Below, one piece after another: positions 9,828 through 21,740 of a stretch of DNA of 64,000 nt. Location of the stretch: positions 31,030,501 to 31,094,500 of the forward strand of contig JAPTOF010000001.1 of assembly GCA_028554755.1 (NCBI GenBank). Reading direction: 5' to 3'. This DNA comes from Cordia subcordata (lineage: Eukaryota > Streptophyta > Magnoliopsida > Boraginales > Cordiaceae). The notes beneath the pieces are model-generated. The model made no database searches. It saw only the letters and a list, made by a program, of their open reading frames with translations, and was not told the DNA's origin. The translations under genes and the position numbers were made by a program. Numbering within the stretch: position 1 is the first letter of the stretch; the number at the start of each line of letters is the position of its first letter.

Positions 9828-12800
9828 TTATATGTTATTTGTGAGCACAAGCCTAAATAGCCCGCAAGCGCACGGATCGCGTATAGCACAGTGTGTGCAA
9901 GTGCAGGGTCGAATCTAGAGGAGGCCTAATGTGTATGGTGTCCTAAGCTATTTGTGTCATAAAGAGTTACATGTTGGGGTCCTAACTACTATATTTTTAG
10001 GTTTTTGGGATTAAAGGGAGCTTGGAAAAGATAAATCTAAGCTAAGGAAAAGAAAATAAAAGGAGAGTGTGTATGTGTAAAATGAGGGAATCAAGCGATA
10101 TAAGGGGAATTCAACCCATGGAAATAAGGACTAGGGTGATTATGACTTGCCTATGGGTGATTACTACGTTTATCTAAGGATGCTTTATAGATCATACTTA
10201 TGTGCTCTCGTCTAGACCTTTAATTAACCTCCTAATAGAACCCCTAAGACTTGGTGCGGATCCGTCCCTAGGCACGTCTACCCAAAGCTATGGGGTGGTC
10301 CTTGTGACCTAGGCATTAGGGGTAGTTAATCAAGGTATTTGGTGATTCAAATCAATGTAACCCAAGCATCTAAAATGTTGGCTGGGTTTCAAGCCAAAAC
10401 CTAGTTTGGCTAAGGTCGATTAACCTACCCTGAAACCTGTTATCTTGATTTAAAGCTAAAGGAGACTCGACCTAGGCTAGCCATTAGTTGTGCACCATCG
10501 ATCATCATCACAATAGCAGAAATTAACAATTATGTGCAAAACATACACATCTAGGTCATGGCATTCGAGGAGATATTGGCCTATCCTACTACTAAGCAGA
10601 TAGACATACTTATATTACACCAATTTAAGCAATAGCACCTGACATGTATGCAATAGAAGCTATTTATGCTATTAGGTATGCTAATATACAGATAGACATG
10701 TATATAGGTGATGCGTCTTTCGACTGCAAGCTCTAAAAGACCCGCAAGTGTACGGATCGTGCAATATAGTGTGTACAAGTGCGGGTGTCAAACCACAGGG
10801 AGGCGTGAATAAGGTGGGTGAATTCTATGCTTGGTGCTCTAGAAGGTGCCAAAAAGAAAGATCTAAACTAGACATATTTTTTTGGGGTTTTGGATTATCG
10901 GGAGCTCTAGGTAAAAGAAATAAAACTAAACTATGAATATGAAAAATGGGAACACAAGTTGGTCAAGAGGGAACTAACAATTGAGAAGGGATTAGGGTGA
11001 CTTCGACTTATGAATAGGTAATTCTATACTCAAATGCTATGGGATTAAGGGATAATGGCTAACTATTATGAGTGTTCTTAACTAGGTTGCTAGTTAGTGT
11101 CCTAATTTCCCCCTAGGACTTGGTGCGGGTCCGTCTCTAGGCGGCGCCTCTTAGAGCTACGGCGTGGTCCTTATGACCTAGGGCCTTAAGAGTGACTAAC
11201 TAACTTTCTAGGTGACTTAGAATAAACCTACCCTAGTACCTAAATCATTGGCTGGATTTAAAGCCATGACCTAGTGTTGCTAAGGTCAACTAAAACTATT
11301 TGAAAGCTTATTGGCTGGATTTAAAGCCAAAGGAGACTCGGTCTAGACTAGCCCTAAATTACGCTTCGTCATTCTAAAGTCACTACAACAGGATTTGACT
11401 TGCTAGTGTGTTAATACATGTTCAAGGCCAAGGTGCTCGTGAATAAGGGACTTATTCGACTACCAAACATCGTCATGATCGGATTACACCATAAGAAGCA
11501 ATTAACAACCGACATGTATGCATTATTGAAGTCGTATCACTACTAGGCATGCAAATATACATTTAGACATGAATAAAAGCATTATCCACTTCATAGCATC
11601 CACATATCAACACATAGACATGATTATAACATGGATTAGATGTGTTTAGTAACAAACAAACTTCAATTTATACACATGTTACTCATCTAGGCATTTTATC
11701 AAACACTTAGACATGAATAAGAAAATACCCATTTGAACAAGAAAATTCAAAACATGTAAATGAGGAATGTGTGAAAAATGTGTGTGAGGTGGGTGGAATC
11801 TAGGGTTAAGTGTGTGAGAATTTTAGGTGTGAACTGCGTGTTAATCTTCCAAAAAGTCTTGCTTTTTTTTTTTGCAGAATCGGGCCCTATTTATTTGTTC
11901 TTAACACATTACCGGTCGACCTAGACGGTCGATTGGCTTCTAGACCTAGCTCGACCGGCTTTTTGATGATGCTCTGGAGGGGTGGTTGTCCGGCTATTTT
12001 TGACACCTCTCTGGAGTGGCCGGTCGATCGGCTCTTTTTCCTTCGTCGTCCGGCTGACTTTCTTCCTCTATTCTTTGTCTTTTCGGCCTCTGGTCTTCTC
12101 TCTTAGACCCTTGCATTGCCCATCTTCATCACCTTTCATCGTCCAATCTCGATCTTAACTCAAAGTTCACCTAAATCATTAAAAACAAGCAATTAATGTA
12201 GCAATTTGTCTCTTAAACTCAATATATACAATTGCCTACGCTTAAGTCTATTCTTATCAAAAGCACTACACTAATGCATCATTATGAGCACTCAACACCT
12301 CTTAAATATAGGTAAATGACAATGCAAACACACACAAAAACACAACACATCAATAGGCATACCCACTTCATGTAATCACCACATACATAGACATGCTAGT
12401 ACAATTATTTAGAAATGGTTAATAGCAAAATAGACACATACGCGACATCATTGAGGCATTTCAACAAACACATAGACATGTATGTAAAATATCCTTTGAA
12501 ACCCTAAGTAAAAAGCATATATATAAAAATCCTCAAGTTTCCATTAATAAAAAGTAGTAATCAATCCATAAATGCAAGAGTGAATCACCCTACATAGCTT
12601 TAATCAAACATAATTTGACTTAAGATAAAAGAGAGATACCCTTCTATCCATAGCCAAGCTTTACAATCCATGAGCTATGCCCAAATCCTAGTGTTTGATC
12701 CTCTTGGATCCTTGATTTCTAGTATTAAATGTGTTTAGAAGTGAGTTTGTGAGGTGGGTTTAGGCTTTAGGCAAATGGGTGTGTGAAAACGTTTATGTCC

Positions 12801-13312
12801 CTTTTCCAAAAATGGTTAAAAAGTGACTTAAATAAAGTTGAAATCACACGGGGCCGGGGACCAAGCCGGTTGACTGGCCTTGGGGCTTGGTCGACCGGCC
12901 AAATGGCCTTATTCTCTGATTTGGCTGGCCTAGGGAGGAGGTCGACCGGCTAGGTCAGTGCCTTGGCCAATTTTCGCACCTCGAGAGCCAATTTCTTCTT
13001 GGGTGCTTCAATCTTTACCCGGCCACTGCCAAATGCACTTTTCTTCATTCCTTTGTGTCTGAAATTCATTTTTCTTTGATCCACATCTCAATTGCCATCA
13101 ATCAAGCCCAAATTGTCTCTTCGAATCTCACCTAAACAAGCAACAAACATGCATTAGTGTAACATTTAAGTCCTAAGCGAAACTATGAACATGTAAACCT
13201 AATATGTACAAGTATGACCTAAATGCTATACTAATACACCATATGAAACAAAAAATGCCTTGAAACAAGTATATACATGTAATACACAAGTACATAAAAA
13301 ACTAACACATCA
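9828..13312 (-). repeat. 3' LTR of G1 (copy A), split by solo LTR B
   Basis: Excluding B and its TSD it is about 1.84 kb, matching copy C (1.86 kb). The plus-strand start TTATATGTTATTT aligns with TGATATACTATTT of C. The end is ACACATCA. It contains the stem-loop block (10378-10459), repeated CATAGACATG words, and a GGTCGACCGG cluster (12855-12950) next to a TTTATTTAAG TATA-like stretch on the minus strand. Confidence 0.8.
10709..12352 (-). mobile_element. Solo LTR B inserted in LTR A
   Basis: A 1644-bp LTR that starts TGATGCGTC and ends ACACATCA, flanked by the perfect 5-bp duplication ATAGG (10704-10708 and 12353-12357). The uninterrupted sequence GTATATAGGCATACCCAC survives in copy C near 17836, proving the insertion point. 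No internal region is present, so the element was reduced to one LTR by recombination. It contains its own stem-loop block (11248-11330), a palindrome cluster (11910-12060) and a TATA-like CAAATAAATAG on the minus strand (about 11887-11897). Confidence 0.9.
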
Positions 13313-13345
13313 AAACCCCAAATCTTCTCCGTGTTTGTCCCCAAG
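13313..13345 (-). promoter_or_regulatory. Polypurine tract of G1
   Basis: On the minus strand a purine-rich run (ACGGAGAAGATTTGGGG) abuts the 3' LTR start TGATG. The same arrangement recurs at 33720 (E) and 51849 (G2), supporting its role as plus-strand primer. Confidence 0.7.
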
Positions 13346-15553
13346 CAAGCCTAAGCCTAAGTCTATCTCAAAGTTGACAAAGAAGGTTGCCTAGAGGATT
13401 GACTTGCTATCTTGGTGAATCTAAGAAGTATGGAGGGGTCATTTCTTTCATAGAGGAGTTGGTGAGCCTTTTCGGATCCTCCCCTTACTCATAAGGGATC
13501 TCGCACCTCCAAGAAGTTCCCAAGTAACTTTGCCTCCACAAGCCCGAGATTTTAATGCACATACGAGATGTTGATACTTCGTGCCTCCTCAACTAACATG
13601 GCTTCCCCAATATACATATAGCCTCAAAGATACAAGAAGACAGAAGAATGTACAATCACAATGGTTCACAAAGGACGTAAGAGCCTTATTCACAACACAT
13701 CAAAAGAACAAAAAGATAACTTGTGCTAAGTCGACATTGTGTCACTTAAGCATTTATTCAATGGACTTCACTTTTTTCATATTTTTGTTCCCTTTTGACC
13801 CTTTTTCACAATTTTTTTTCATTTTTTTTGCTTTTCAAGCTTTTGTATTTTTCCTTTTTTTTATTTTTTCACCAATATTTAGCATAAACAAAAAGAAAAG
13901 AAAAAGAAAGGCTAAGACACATAAAAAAGAACTAATCAAGGAAGGGGTGCTCATATCAAAACACCTTTTTCCATTCTTCTTCCAACCAAGCCATAGGATA
14001 GCTACAAGGTGCATTCTCAAAGCCATTCACTCCCCACAACTTTCAAGGGCATCTTTTCCAAGTCTCGGTTCCTCCTCCACTCCAATCACTTCCCACAATA
14101 CAACCCTATATCCACCAATCATTTAAATCAATCATAAGATTCAACACTCTTATCAACCAAGAGACAATGCATCAAAATAGAAAAATTTATACTATTTTAA
14201 GCACATAATGCACATCTACCCTAATCAAAGTATAAAACAATAAAACCAAACTCCCATACCCTCAAACTTAAACTTTGTTTGTCCTCAAGCAACTAGAACA
14301 ATACTACTTAACAAGTAAATTGGTAACACAAAGCAAGTAAGGATGGTGGAAACAGGGTAGATATAAGGGACAAGTGGAAAAAGAATAGATACAACCTTGT
14401 GTTCTTTTTGAATCTCTTTGATGCCAATGGATAATGATTCAACTACTAATCCCTGTTTCTCAACAAATTACAAACACTCAAAGCGCACGATTAGTAACAG
14501 TGCCATGTGAGCTTGCATTGGCATCATCGAATGATAAACAAGGTGCAAACAAAGGGAAAATGATAAAAGTGAAGATTAACACTTGAGAGGGTGGAAAGAA
14601 AACAAATGAAAAGAAAAATGAAAATCAAGGAAAGTAAACAAGAAAACAAGTATAACAAGTAAAAACAAGAAAAATGAAAAAAGTAAAAGACAAGGAAAAC
14701 AAGAAAGGTATACACATGTCTCAGTGTCTCCTAGTAGCGTTGGATTTAACGGCTCCCATTGGACGCCAATGTTAGAGCAAATCATGTTTAAAATTAAGAG
14801 CAATAAGTTGCCGGACATTCAACCATGCATAGATAGAAGAAGGGAAAGGGTTATGTAATATATGATGGGGCCACGAATATACAATGTACTCTTTTTCTAA
14901 CTCCTACCTCGAACCATCAAATGAAAACGTGTGCACAAGCGTGGAAGTGGTTATGCATAAACGTGAAAGATCATGCCCCACTTACTCTTTGACTAACCAC
15001 CGCATGGCCTTCTTTTCGTAGTCAAGGGGTAGGAACGCGTCCTCCCCACAGGTCAGTGATAGGTCTAATGCATGCAACATGGGAGAAGTGCTTTCTAGCC
15101 CTAGATGAAAATGTTCTATGCATGAAGACATAAACTTGAGCTCCAAAGAGGGAGGCTCAACGAAATAAGAAAGAGAAAGGGGGTAGGAATGACATTTGGA
15201 GAAGGAGGAGCAATGATAAAGGGAGTAGATGTACTATACTCTTCTTCTCCACAAGATATGTCATTATCAAGCCTAGGTTGCTCTAACTCCTCACATGGGG
15301 TGGACTTGGTCCTAATGGGTTCACTCACACTAAAAGAAGGCTAATGTTCATTTAAAAAGTGCTTAACCTCATCAATCAATTCCTTAGTGGCGAGGGTAGA
15401 AAAAGGTATCAATAATAATTCATCAAACATACCCAAAGACCCATAGAATCACAATTTCAGGCTCATCAATTTCATCCCTAAGTGTCTTCTTGGAGTGGCT
15501 ATTCTTCTCAACATAATGATTCTTAACTCCAAGAGACTTCTCATCTAAAAACT
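13346..15553 (-). other. 3' internal region of G1, no conserved ORF
   Basis: The part up to about 14110 is shared with the 3' internal pieces of E (33720-34115) and G2 (51849-52660). A T-rich plus-strand tract lies at 13765-13880. On the minus strand, broken frames around 15330-15000 contain short runs such as EPPSLELKF and DYEKKAMRWLVKE, ending at a stop near 14980. The first faintly recalls the protease-to-RT linker of gypsy polyproteins, but no RT follows. Confidence 0.5.
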
Positions 15554-16800
15554 CTAAAATGATGTCTCATTCTCCCTAATGGATGACTCTAAGCCTTCAC
15601 TAGCTAAAGTCTCATTAAATCCATTCTTACATTTATCGCTAGTAGGTGTCATCTCACTATCACAGATCTCACAAGGGGTTGGCACACATGAAGAGGACAA
15701 CGGGGACTCGAAAGATTTCAGATCATGTAGACATGAATGCTCGATGGAGGTGTGTACCTTAGACTCCCTAAATGTAGACTCGAAATGCAAATAAGTGCTA
15801 CGATCATGAGACTCAACTTCCAAGTATGTGGAATGTGTGGGATGAGGAGAAAGAAAAGGCTCACACGACCCAATGAAAGGCGTTGAAAGCTTAGGAGGGT
15901 AGCATACTATTTCCTCTAAAACATAACCATAAGAGTCATCAAGAACCAAACTATCATCAAGCTCATCCTTATCCTTATTACAAGATGTGAACTCTCTATC
16001 AACCTCTCTTTCTAATTTCCTCTCCAACACATCATCATTTTCACCACTATTTCCCTCATCTCTAGGTCTCTCTCCTATCTCTTCAATTCGCTCTAAAGGT
16101 ATCTCAGCATTCTTGCTCATGAGTTGCACGTTCTTAATCGCTTTCTTCACTCACTTAGAGATTTGGTATCTTGTTTCAAACTCTCTAGTTGCTCTTGGTT
16201 AGATTGGATAAAGGACAGGAGATAGTCAATCTTTTCATCATAACTTAAGGACAACTTAAAAGAAGAGGGCTCGACCGAGTAGGAATAGTGGACCTCTTAA
16301 TCGGTAACATTATAACCAGAACCATTACAATACTTGGAAGAAGGGTAAGTGGGATAAGATAGTGTGAAGGATGTTCTCTCAATGCGAGGAGGTGGACCAA
16401 ATGAAGAGTCATCTTGACCCTAATATGTAAATGCATGATATTGCTTCCTAGGATCATGATGATAAGATGAAGATGCATGCATCGGCACATGATTATAGGG
16501 GGTATTGGCGTTACATGTAATCAGGAATAAGGGTGGAAGGTAGCACAAGCATTGGAATCGTGAGCATGGCTTCCATATAGATTACAATAATAAGAAGATG
16601 CATCCCTATAGTCATGATTTCTAAATGAAAATGTATGAGATGATGCATAACTATAGGGGTCATAGTTAGTACTAGCCCTATATTAGGGATTGTTATGGGG
16701 ACAACAAATAGTGCTATGCCAACGACTTCCACACAAGCAACAAGCATTATGAACACGTTTGGGTGGTGGGGAAGAAGATACCAACACATTAGGGTCACTC
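15554..16800 (-). pseudogene. Gag-like protein with two zinc knuckles (G1)
   Basis: Reading from the ATG at 16800, the first 20 residues are followed by a CCHC motif, C-x2-C-x4-H-x4-C (CCLCGSRWHSTICC). A second knuckle about 60 residues later has Tyr in place of the second Cys. Two in-frame stops lie in this part. Further on come a charged segment containing LLSFIQSNQEQLESLKQD and, after a frameshift near 16150, a 198-codon acidic frame beginning KKAIKNVQ. The latter resembles the C-terminal end of gag in Athila/Tat-type gypsy elements. The capsid part typical of gag (present in G2) is absent. The protein presumably bound RNA when intact. The assignment rests on the knuckles and on position just after the primer site. 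Confidence 0.6.
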
Positions 16801-16958
16801 ATATTCAATCAAGCACAAGTAATTCTATTCACAAAGCACAACAATAATTTTTTTTGAATTTTTCTTTTATTATTCAAAATAAAGAAAACATGAAAAAAAG
16901 ATAAAACAACACGTAGCAAGCTAAGACACACAAAAATGAAGAAACCAAACAACTGTTG

Positions 16959-16978
16959 CCTCCCTGGACTCGACCCCA
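16959..16978 (-). promoter_or_regulatory. Primer binding site of G1
   Basis: On the minus strand TGGGGTCGAGTCCAGGGAGG follows the 5' LTR after a 6-base spacer. It aligns with the better-preserved TGGAGCCGTTGCCGAGGAGG of G2, itself close to the complement of plant tRNA-Asp. Confidence 0.6.
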
Positions 16979-16984
16979 AGAACT

Positions 16985-18847
16985 TGATATACTATTTCTC
17001 AGAACAAGCCTAAATAGCCTACAAGTGCACGGGTCATGTGTAGCACAGTATGTGTAAGTACGGGGTCAATTTCACGAAGAGGCTTAACGTGTATGATGTC
17101 CTAAGTCATGTGCGTCCTAAAGAGCTACGTGTTGGGGTCCTAACTACTATGTTTTTAGGTTTTTGGGATTGAAGGGAGCTTGGAAAAGATAAATCTAAGC
17201 TAAGGACAAGGAAATAAAAGAGGTGTGTATGTGTGTGAAATAGGAATCTAACACGTGAAAATAGAGACTAGGGTGATTATGACTTGCCTATAGGTGATTA
17301 CTACATCTATCTAGGGATGTTTGATGGATCATACTTATGCGCTTTCGTCTAGACCTCTAATTAATCTCATAATAGAACCCCTGGGACTCGGTGGGGGTTC
17401 ATTCCTAGGCATGTCTAGCTAGAGCTACGGCGTGGTCCTTATGACATAGGCATTAGGGCTAATTAATCAAGGTACTAGGTGACTTAAATCGATCTAACCC
17501 TAGCGTCTAAACTGTTTGCTGGATTTAAAGCCAAGACCTAGTCCGTCTAAGGTCGACTAACCTACCCTGAAACCCGTTAGCTGGATTTAAAGCTAAGGGA
17601 GACTCGACCTAGGCTAGCCATTAGTTGTGCACCATCGATCATCATCATAATAGTGAAAATTAACGGTTACGCGCAAAACATACACATCTAGGGCATGGCA
17701 TTCAAGGAGATATCGGCCTATCCTACTACTAAGCACATTGACATACTTAGATTACACCAATTTAAGTAATAACACCCGACATGTATGCAATAGAAGCTAT
17801 TTATGCTATTAAATATGCTAACACATACATAGACATGTATATAGGCATACCCACTTTATGTAATCACCACACAAACACATAGACATGCTAGTACAATGAT
17901 TTAGAAATGGTTAATTGCAAAATAGACTTCAATATACATATGCAACATTATTAAGGCATTTCAACAAACACATAGATATGTATGTAAAGTGGCCTTTGAA
18001 AGCCTAAGCACAAAGCATATACATATAAAAATCCATCTAGTTCCTATTAATAAAAAGTAGCAATCAATCTATAAATATAAGAGTAAATCACCCTACATAG
18101 CTCTAACCAAACATAATTAGACTTAGGATAAAAGAGAGATACCCTTATATCCATAGCCAAGCTTTACAATCCATGAGCTATGCCCAAATCCTAGTGTTTA
18201 ATCCTCTTGGATCCTTGATTCCTAGTGTTAAATGTGTTTAGAAGTGAGTGTGTGAGCTGAGTTTAGGTGGATTTAGGGTTTAGGCAAATGGGTATGTGCA
18301 AAAGTTGGTGTGCCCCTTCCAAAATTGGCTAAAAAGTGGCTTAAATAAAGCTAAAATGACGCAAGGCCGGGAAACTAGGCAGGTCGACCGGCCTTGGGGC
18401 TTGGTCGACTGGCCAAATGGCCTTATTCTCTGACTTGGTCGGGGGATGAGGCCCGTCGACTGGCCTAGGGAGGAGGTCGACTGGCTAGGTTAGTTCCTTG
18501 GCCAATTTTTGCTCCTCGCGGGCCGATTTCTTATCAGGTGCTTTGATCTTTGCTCGGTCACTTCCAAATGCACTTTTATTCATTTATTTGCATCCAGAAC
18601 ACCTTTGTCTTTTATCTAAATCCCAATTACAATCAATCAAGCTTAAATCATCTCTCTGAATCTCACCTAAAACAAGCAACAAATGTGCATTAGTGTAGCA
18701 TTTAAGTCCTAAGCTAAATTATGAACATGTAAACTCTAATATGTACAAGTATAACCCAAATGCTATACTAATACACCATAGAAGCACAAAACAACTCAAA
18801 ACAAGTATATAATGCAATGCACAAGAACACACAAAACTAACACATTA
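16985..18847 (-). repeat. 5' LTR of G1 (copy C)
   Basis: A 1863-bp LTR, TGATATAC...ACATTA. It holds the stem-loop block at 17515-17596, a palindrome cluster at 18366-18495 with an exact GGTCGACCGGCC at 18382, and a TTTATTTAAG TATA-like stretch on the minus strand just downstream of that cluster. Confidence 0.8.
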
Positions 18848-19079
18848 GTCTTCTTTTCAAAATATACTTTCTCTAAAAGTTTTTCTTTGTATGCTCTCTT
18901 CTCAACTGTTCTCTCAAAATAAGAACATCAAATTACTACAACAGAAGACTTTTAGGCTGTGGAAATCGAGGTATTTATTCATTATTTACTTCTATTGGTA
19001 ATACAAGTACATATATTATATTGGGCATGTTTTTTATTTAATTGCTTTTATGAGATTTATATACGTATATTCTCTAACA
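18848..19079 (+). repeat. 5' LTR of D, second part
   Basis: Continues the LTR of D (TCTTCTTTTCAAAATATAC...) after the G1 insertion and ends TCTAACA. It aligns with 34464-34707. Confidence 0.8.
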
Positions 19080-19081
19080 TA

Positions 19082-19094
19082 TGGTATCAAAACC
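19082..19094 (+). promoter_or_regulatory. Primer binding site of D
   Basis: TGGTATCAAAACC differs at two positions from the standard initiator tRNA-Met primer site TGGTATCAGAGCC and follows the LTR end directly. Confidence 0.8.
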
Positions 19095-20650
19095 TATAAT
19101 ACTTGTATTCTAATGTTTATGAAGCATTTCTATAGTCATTAACATGAAATTAGTGATTGATTCCTGTTCTTTTTTGACTTATTAAATTTTGAGAAATTAT
19201 GAGTTTCATGCTTTTGGGGCATTTGTGTGTAATTTTTATTTCTCTTACTGTTATGCAATGGCTTGCAATCTTTTTAGTATGGAAAGATCATTCAAAGGGA
19301 TTTCAAATGGTGTATTATGTGCTTAATTTGGATTTAAAATGAGAGAGATATGTGTTTAAATTTGATGCAATAAACTGAACAAAAATTTAAACTTTGTAAT
19401 ATTGCTTTGAGCTACATTTGCATGCAAATATCTTTCTGTGTAGTTTGAATTTGGAGTAGATTTTTATATCATTAGAAACTGTGGGTTTTTGGCTTTCCAT
19501 AGATATCTTATATGTGCTTTTTAGCCTAGTACAACAAGAGTTATAAATGATCAAGGTTTGGTTTCTTTTTTTTTTTTTGGTTAAGAAATAAATATTGTTA
19601 ACAAACTAAAAATTTACATAAAGTAGGCTCATTACATATACAAAGAAGTGCAACACAAAAGAAAAATGAAAATACAAAAAAAAATTATATAAGCTAAACA
19701 TAAACCCAACAAATAGCTGAAGTGTAGCAACAACATCACAACAGTACATTAACACACCAATAAACAATAACATATATAGCACAACAACACACCATGTTTG
19801 CCAAAACCAAAACCACCAATTTAGAAATCATAGGCTGGAAGCCACTTTCAAAAACCAACCAAAACTTGTATTGTAGATCTAGAAAACTAATGCACCACCA
19901 CCAAAAGCAACCAACTGCACCATTCCTTATGAACCAACAACAGAAATCACGCTCAGCAACACTCAATAAAGTCGCCAGAGAAACGATAAGGTGCTCATCA
20001 ATAGTGAACAAAGAAAAAGTGCGTAAAAGATGATGCACAACCTCAGCGAAGGGAACTAACCAAAGGCAACGAGAAGCTTCGGCCATCGACAGTGAAGATA
20101 TAGTCCACCTAAATCCTCCAACACCACACTAGGGTGGAAAACGTGGCGGTGACAACAGTGGGAAATAGCACCAGCATCATAAGGCAAGGAATATGTCCAT
20201 AGCCCAAAACATCATCACGAAAATAAAGATATTTACACCAAAACTTAACTAAAATAAGAAAAATAAAGAAAGGGAGAGAGAAAAAGTGGAAGCTTTTGCC
20301 AAAAGTTGGAACACCACAGAAAAAACTAGACACAGGTGGCCAAGAAACCTTCAACCAGAGCTGGGAGATCAGCATATATGAGGAGAAAAAGGAAAATGAA
20401 AGGAGAAGAGAGAGAGAGAGAGAGGAAGAAGAAGAAGAAGAAGAAGAAGAAGAAGAAGAAGAAGAGAGAGGATCAAAATTTGGTTTAAAATCATTCGAAT
20501 TCGAATTTTTGCAATTGGAGAATTTCTGTAATTGGGTGAAATTTGTTTGCACACTATTCCGGGAAAGAAGAGATTTGGCTTTGCACTACTTGGCACATTT
20601 TTGTTGGGCCTCATGTTTGCCATGTGGTAACACATGGCAATGACGTGGCC
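19095..20650. other. Leader of D with an unidentified insert
   Basis: After a few hundred bases of leader comes a segment (about 19560-20650) of different composition. It contains a T-run, CA-rich text, and a GA/GAA microsatellite at 20407-20466 that yields poly-Glu or poly-Leu frames. A 116-codon minus-strand frame (19736-20086) has many Trp and Cys residues and no recognised family. It may be an old retrocopy or LINE fragment. Confidence 0.35.
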
Positions 20651-20659
20651 TTTTTTAAT

Positions 20660-20880
20660 GGAATTATATTTTAGCCCCAAATCTTTCAAGAAATTATATT
20701 TTGGCCATTAATTTTTTTGAAAATTATTTTTTGATCTCAATATTTTCCAGAATTACATTTTGACCTCAATATTTTCTAGAATTACATTTTGACCTCAAAT
20801 TATACTTTGACCCTTAAATTTTTCAAAAATTATGTTTTGATCCCTAAATTTTTAAAAATTACATTTGGATCCTAAAATAA
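20660..20880 (+). repeat. Degenerate minisatellite, unit about 30-35 bp
   Basis: Successive variants of AAATTATATTTTGACCCTCAAATTTTTC follow one another, with the motif ATTTTGACC / ATTTTGATC recurring about seven times. The copies have drifted strongly. Confidence 0.55.
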
Positions 20881-20941
20881 TTTTTTTTCCTAAAATTCTT
20901 TTATGTGATTTATTCTATTAGAAGCAATAATTTGTCAATTA

Positions 20942-21740
20942 TTGCATTTTTTATATCCAAGAGAATTTTTCTATTTGTTACAGAAACAATGCCCAATTCT
21001 GATTAGAACTCTTGTTGCTGCAAGAATACCAATTCAAAGGGAAAAACTTGAATTTTCAAAAAGGGCTTTAGCTTTGATTTATTGCAATGGAAGTTTAAAT
21101 ATGATAGCTCATATTATCTCATTCAACAAGAAGTTATTTGAAATGGTTAGGTCATGAGCGATATCAAAAAACATGACACTTTAAAAAATACTCTTTTAGG
21201 GACTTGGAAACAAATTTTTGAAGATGTTCATAAGCAAAATATGAGATAGCATTTGAGACATATGTCTAATTTGATAAGTGAGTTAAAGAAGGCTATCATG
21301 TTCTTATTGATAAGTAACAGGTGCAAGCTATCATATGTTCCTTGCCTCAAAGTTTGGAGCACAAGAAGGCCATCTTACTCACAATAAGGTTAACAAAATT
21401 TTTCAAGATGCTATGTGCCGTCTTAAACTAGAGGAAGATCACTTCTTGGTGAACAATTTTAAAGGAAATATGTTCATGGCTTCTAATTTATAGAGAGCTT
21501 TGGGCTCCAAGAATAAGCATAAGGTGGACATTAGAAAGGAAAATGCAAGGGTAAGGATAAGGTTCAAGGTGGTAAGAAACCTAAAATTAATCAACAAGGG
21601 AAAGGACATGTCCTTTCAAGAAAAACATGAAAAAGATCAAGTGTTATAACTGTGACAAAAAGGGTCATTTTGCTCACGACTGCCGTAAGGCTAAAAAGGT
21701 AAATATCCTTTATACACTTGATAATGCTATCTACGTGTCT
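20942..21740 (+). pseudogene. Copia gag remnant of D
   Basis: Broken frames. Around 21240-21460 they recall the copia gag (UBN2-type) region, with stretches such as LRHMSNLISELKKA and, after a shift, MCRLKLEEDHFLVN. A fully conserved zinc knuckle, CYNCDKKGHFAHDC, lies near 21640. Several stops and frameshifts separate these parts. Confidence 0.65.

Larger units (their letters stand above)
9828..18847 (-). mobile_element. Gypsy-type element G1, non-autonomous, in the LTR of D
   Basis: The orientation is minus: 5' LTR at 16985-18847, primer site at 16959-16978, internal region 13313-16958, polypurine tract next to 13313, 3' LTR at 9828-13312. The internal region of about 3.7 kb encodes only a gag-like protein; no protease, reverse transcriptase or integrase was seen. 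The flanks ATTTT and GTCTT match ATCTT of the empty site in the other LTR of D (about 34464-34468) with one change each. The element is thus a large non-autonomous retroelement related to G2. Confidence 0.8.

Noticed and set aside
13581..14126. 181-codon plus-strand frame
   Set aside because: It lies antisense to the G1 internal region and is driven by a T-rich tract giving poly-Phe; no conserved domain.
9841..18847. CRISPR-like or tandem array from the repeated CATAGACATG and GGATTTAAAGCC words
   Set aside because: Spacing is irregular, the words sit inside LTR copies, and the host is a plant nuclear genome.
20296..20689. Poly-Glu and poly-Leu frames on both strands
   Set aside because: Both are products of the GA/GAA microsatellite at 20407-20466.
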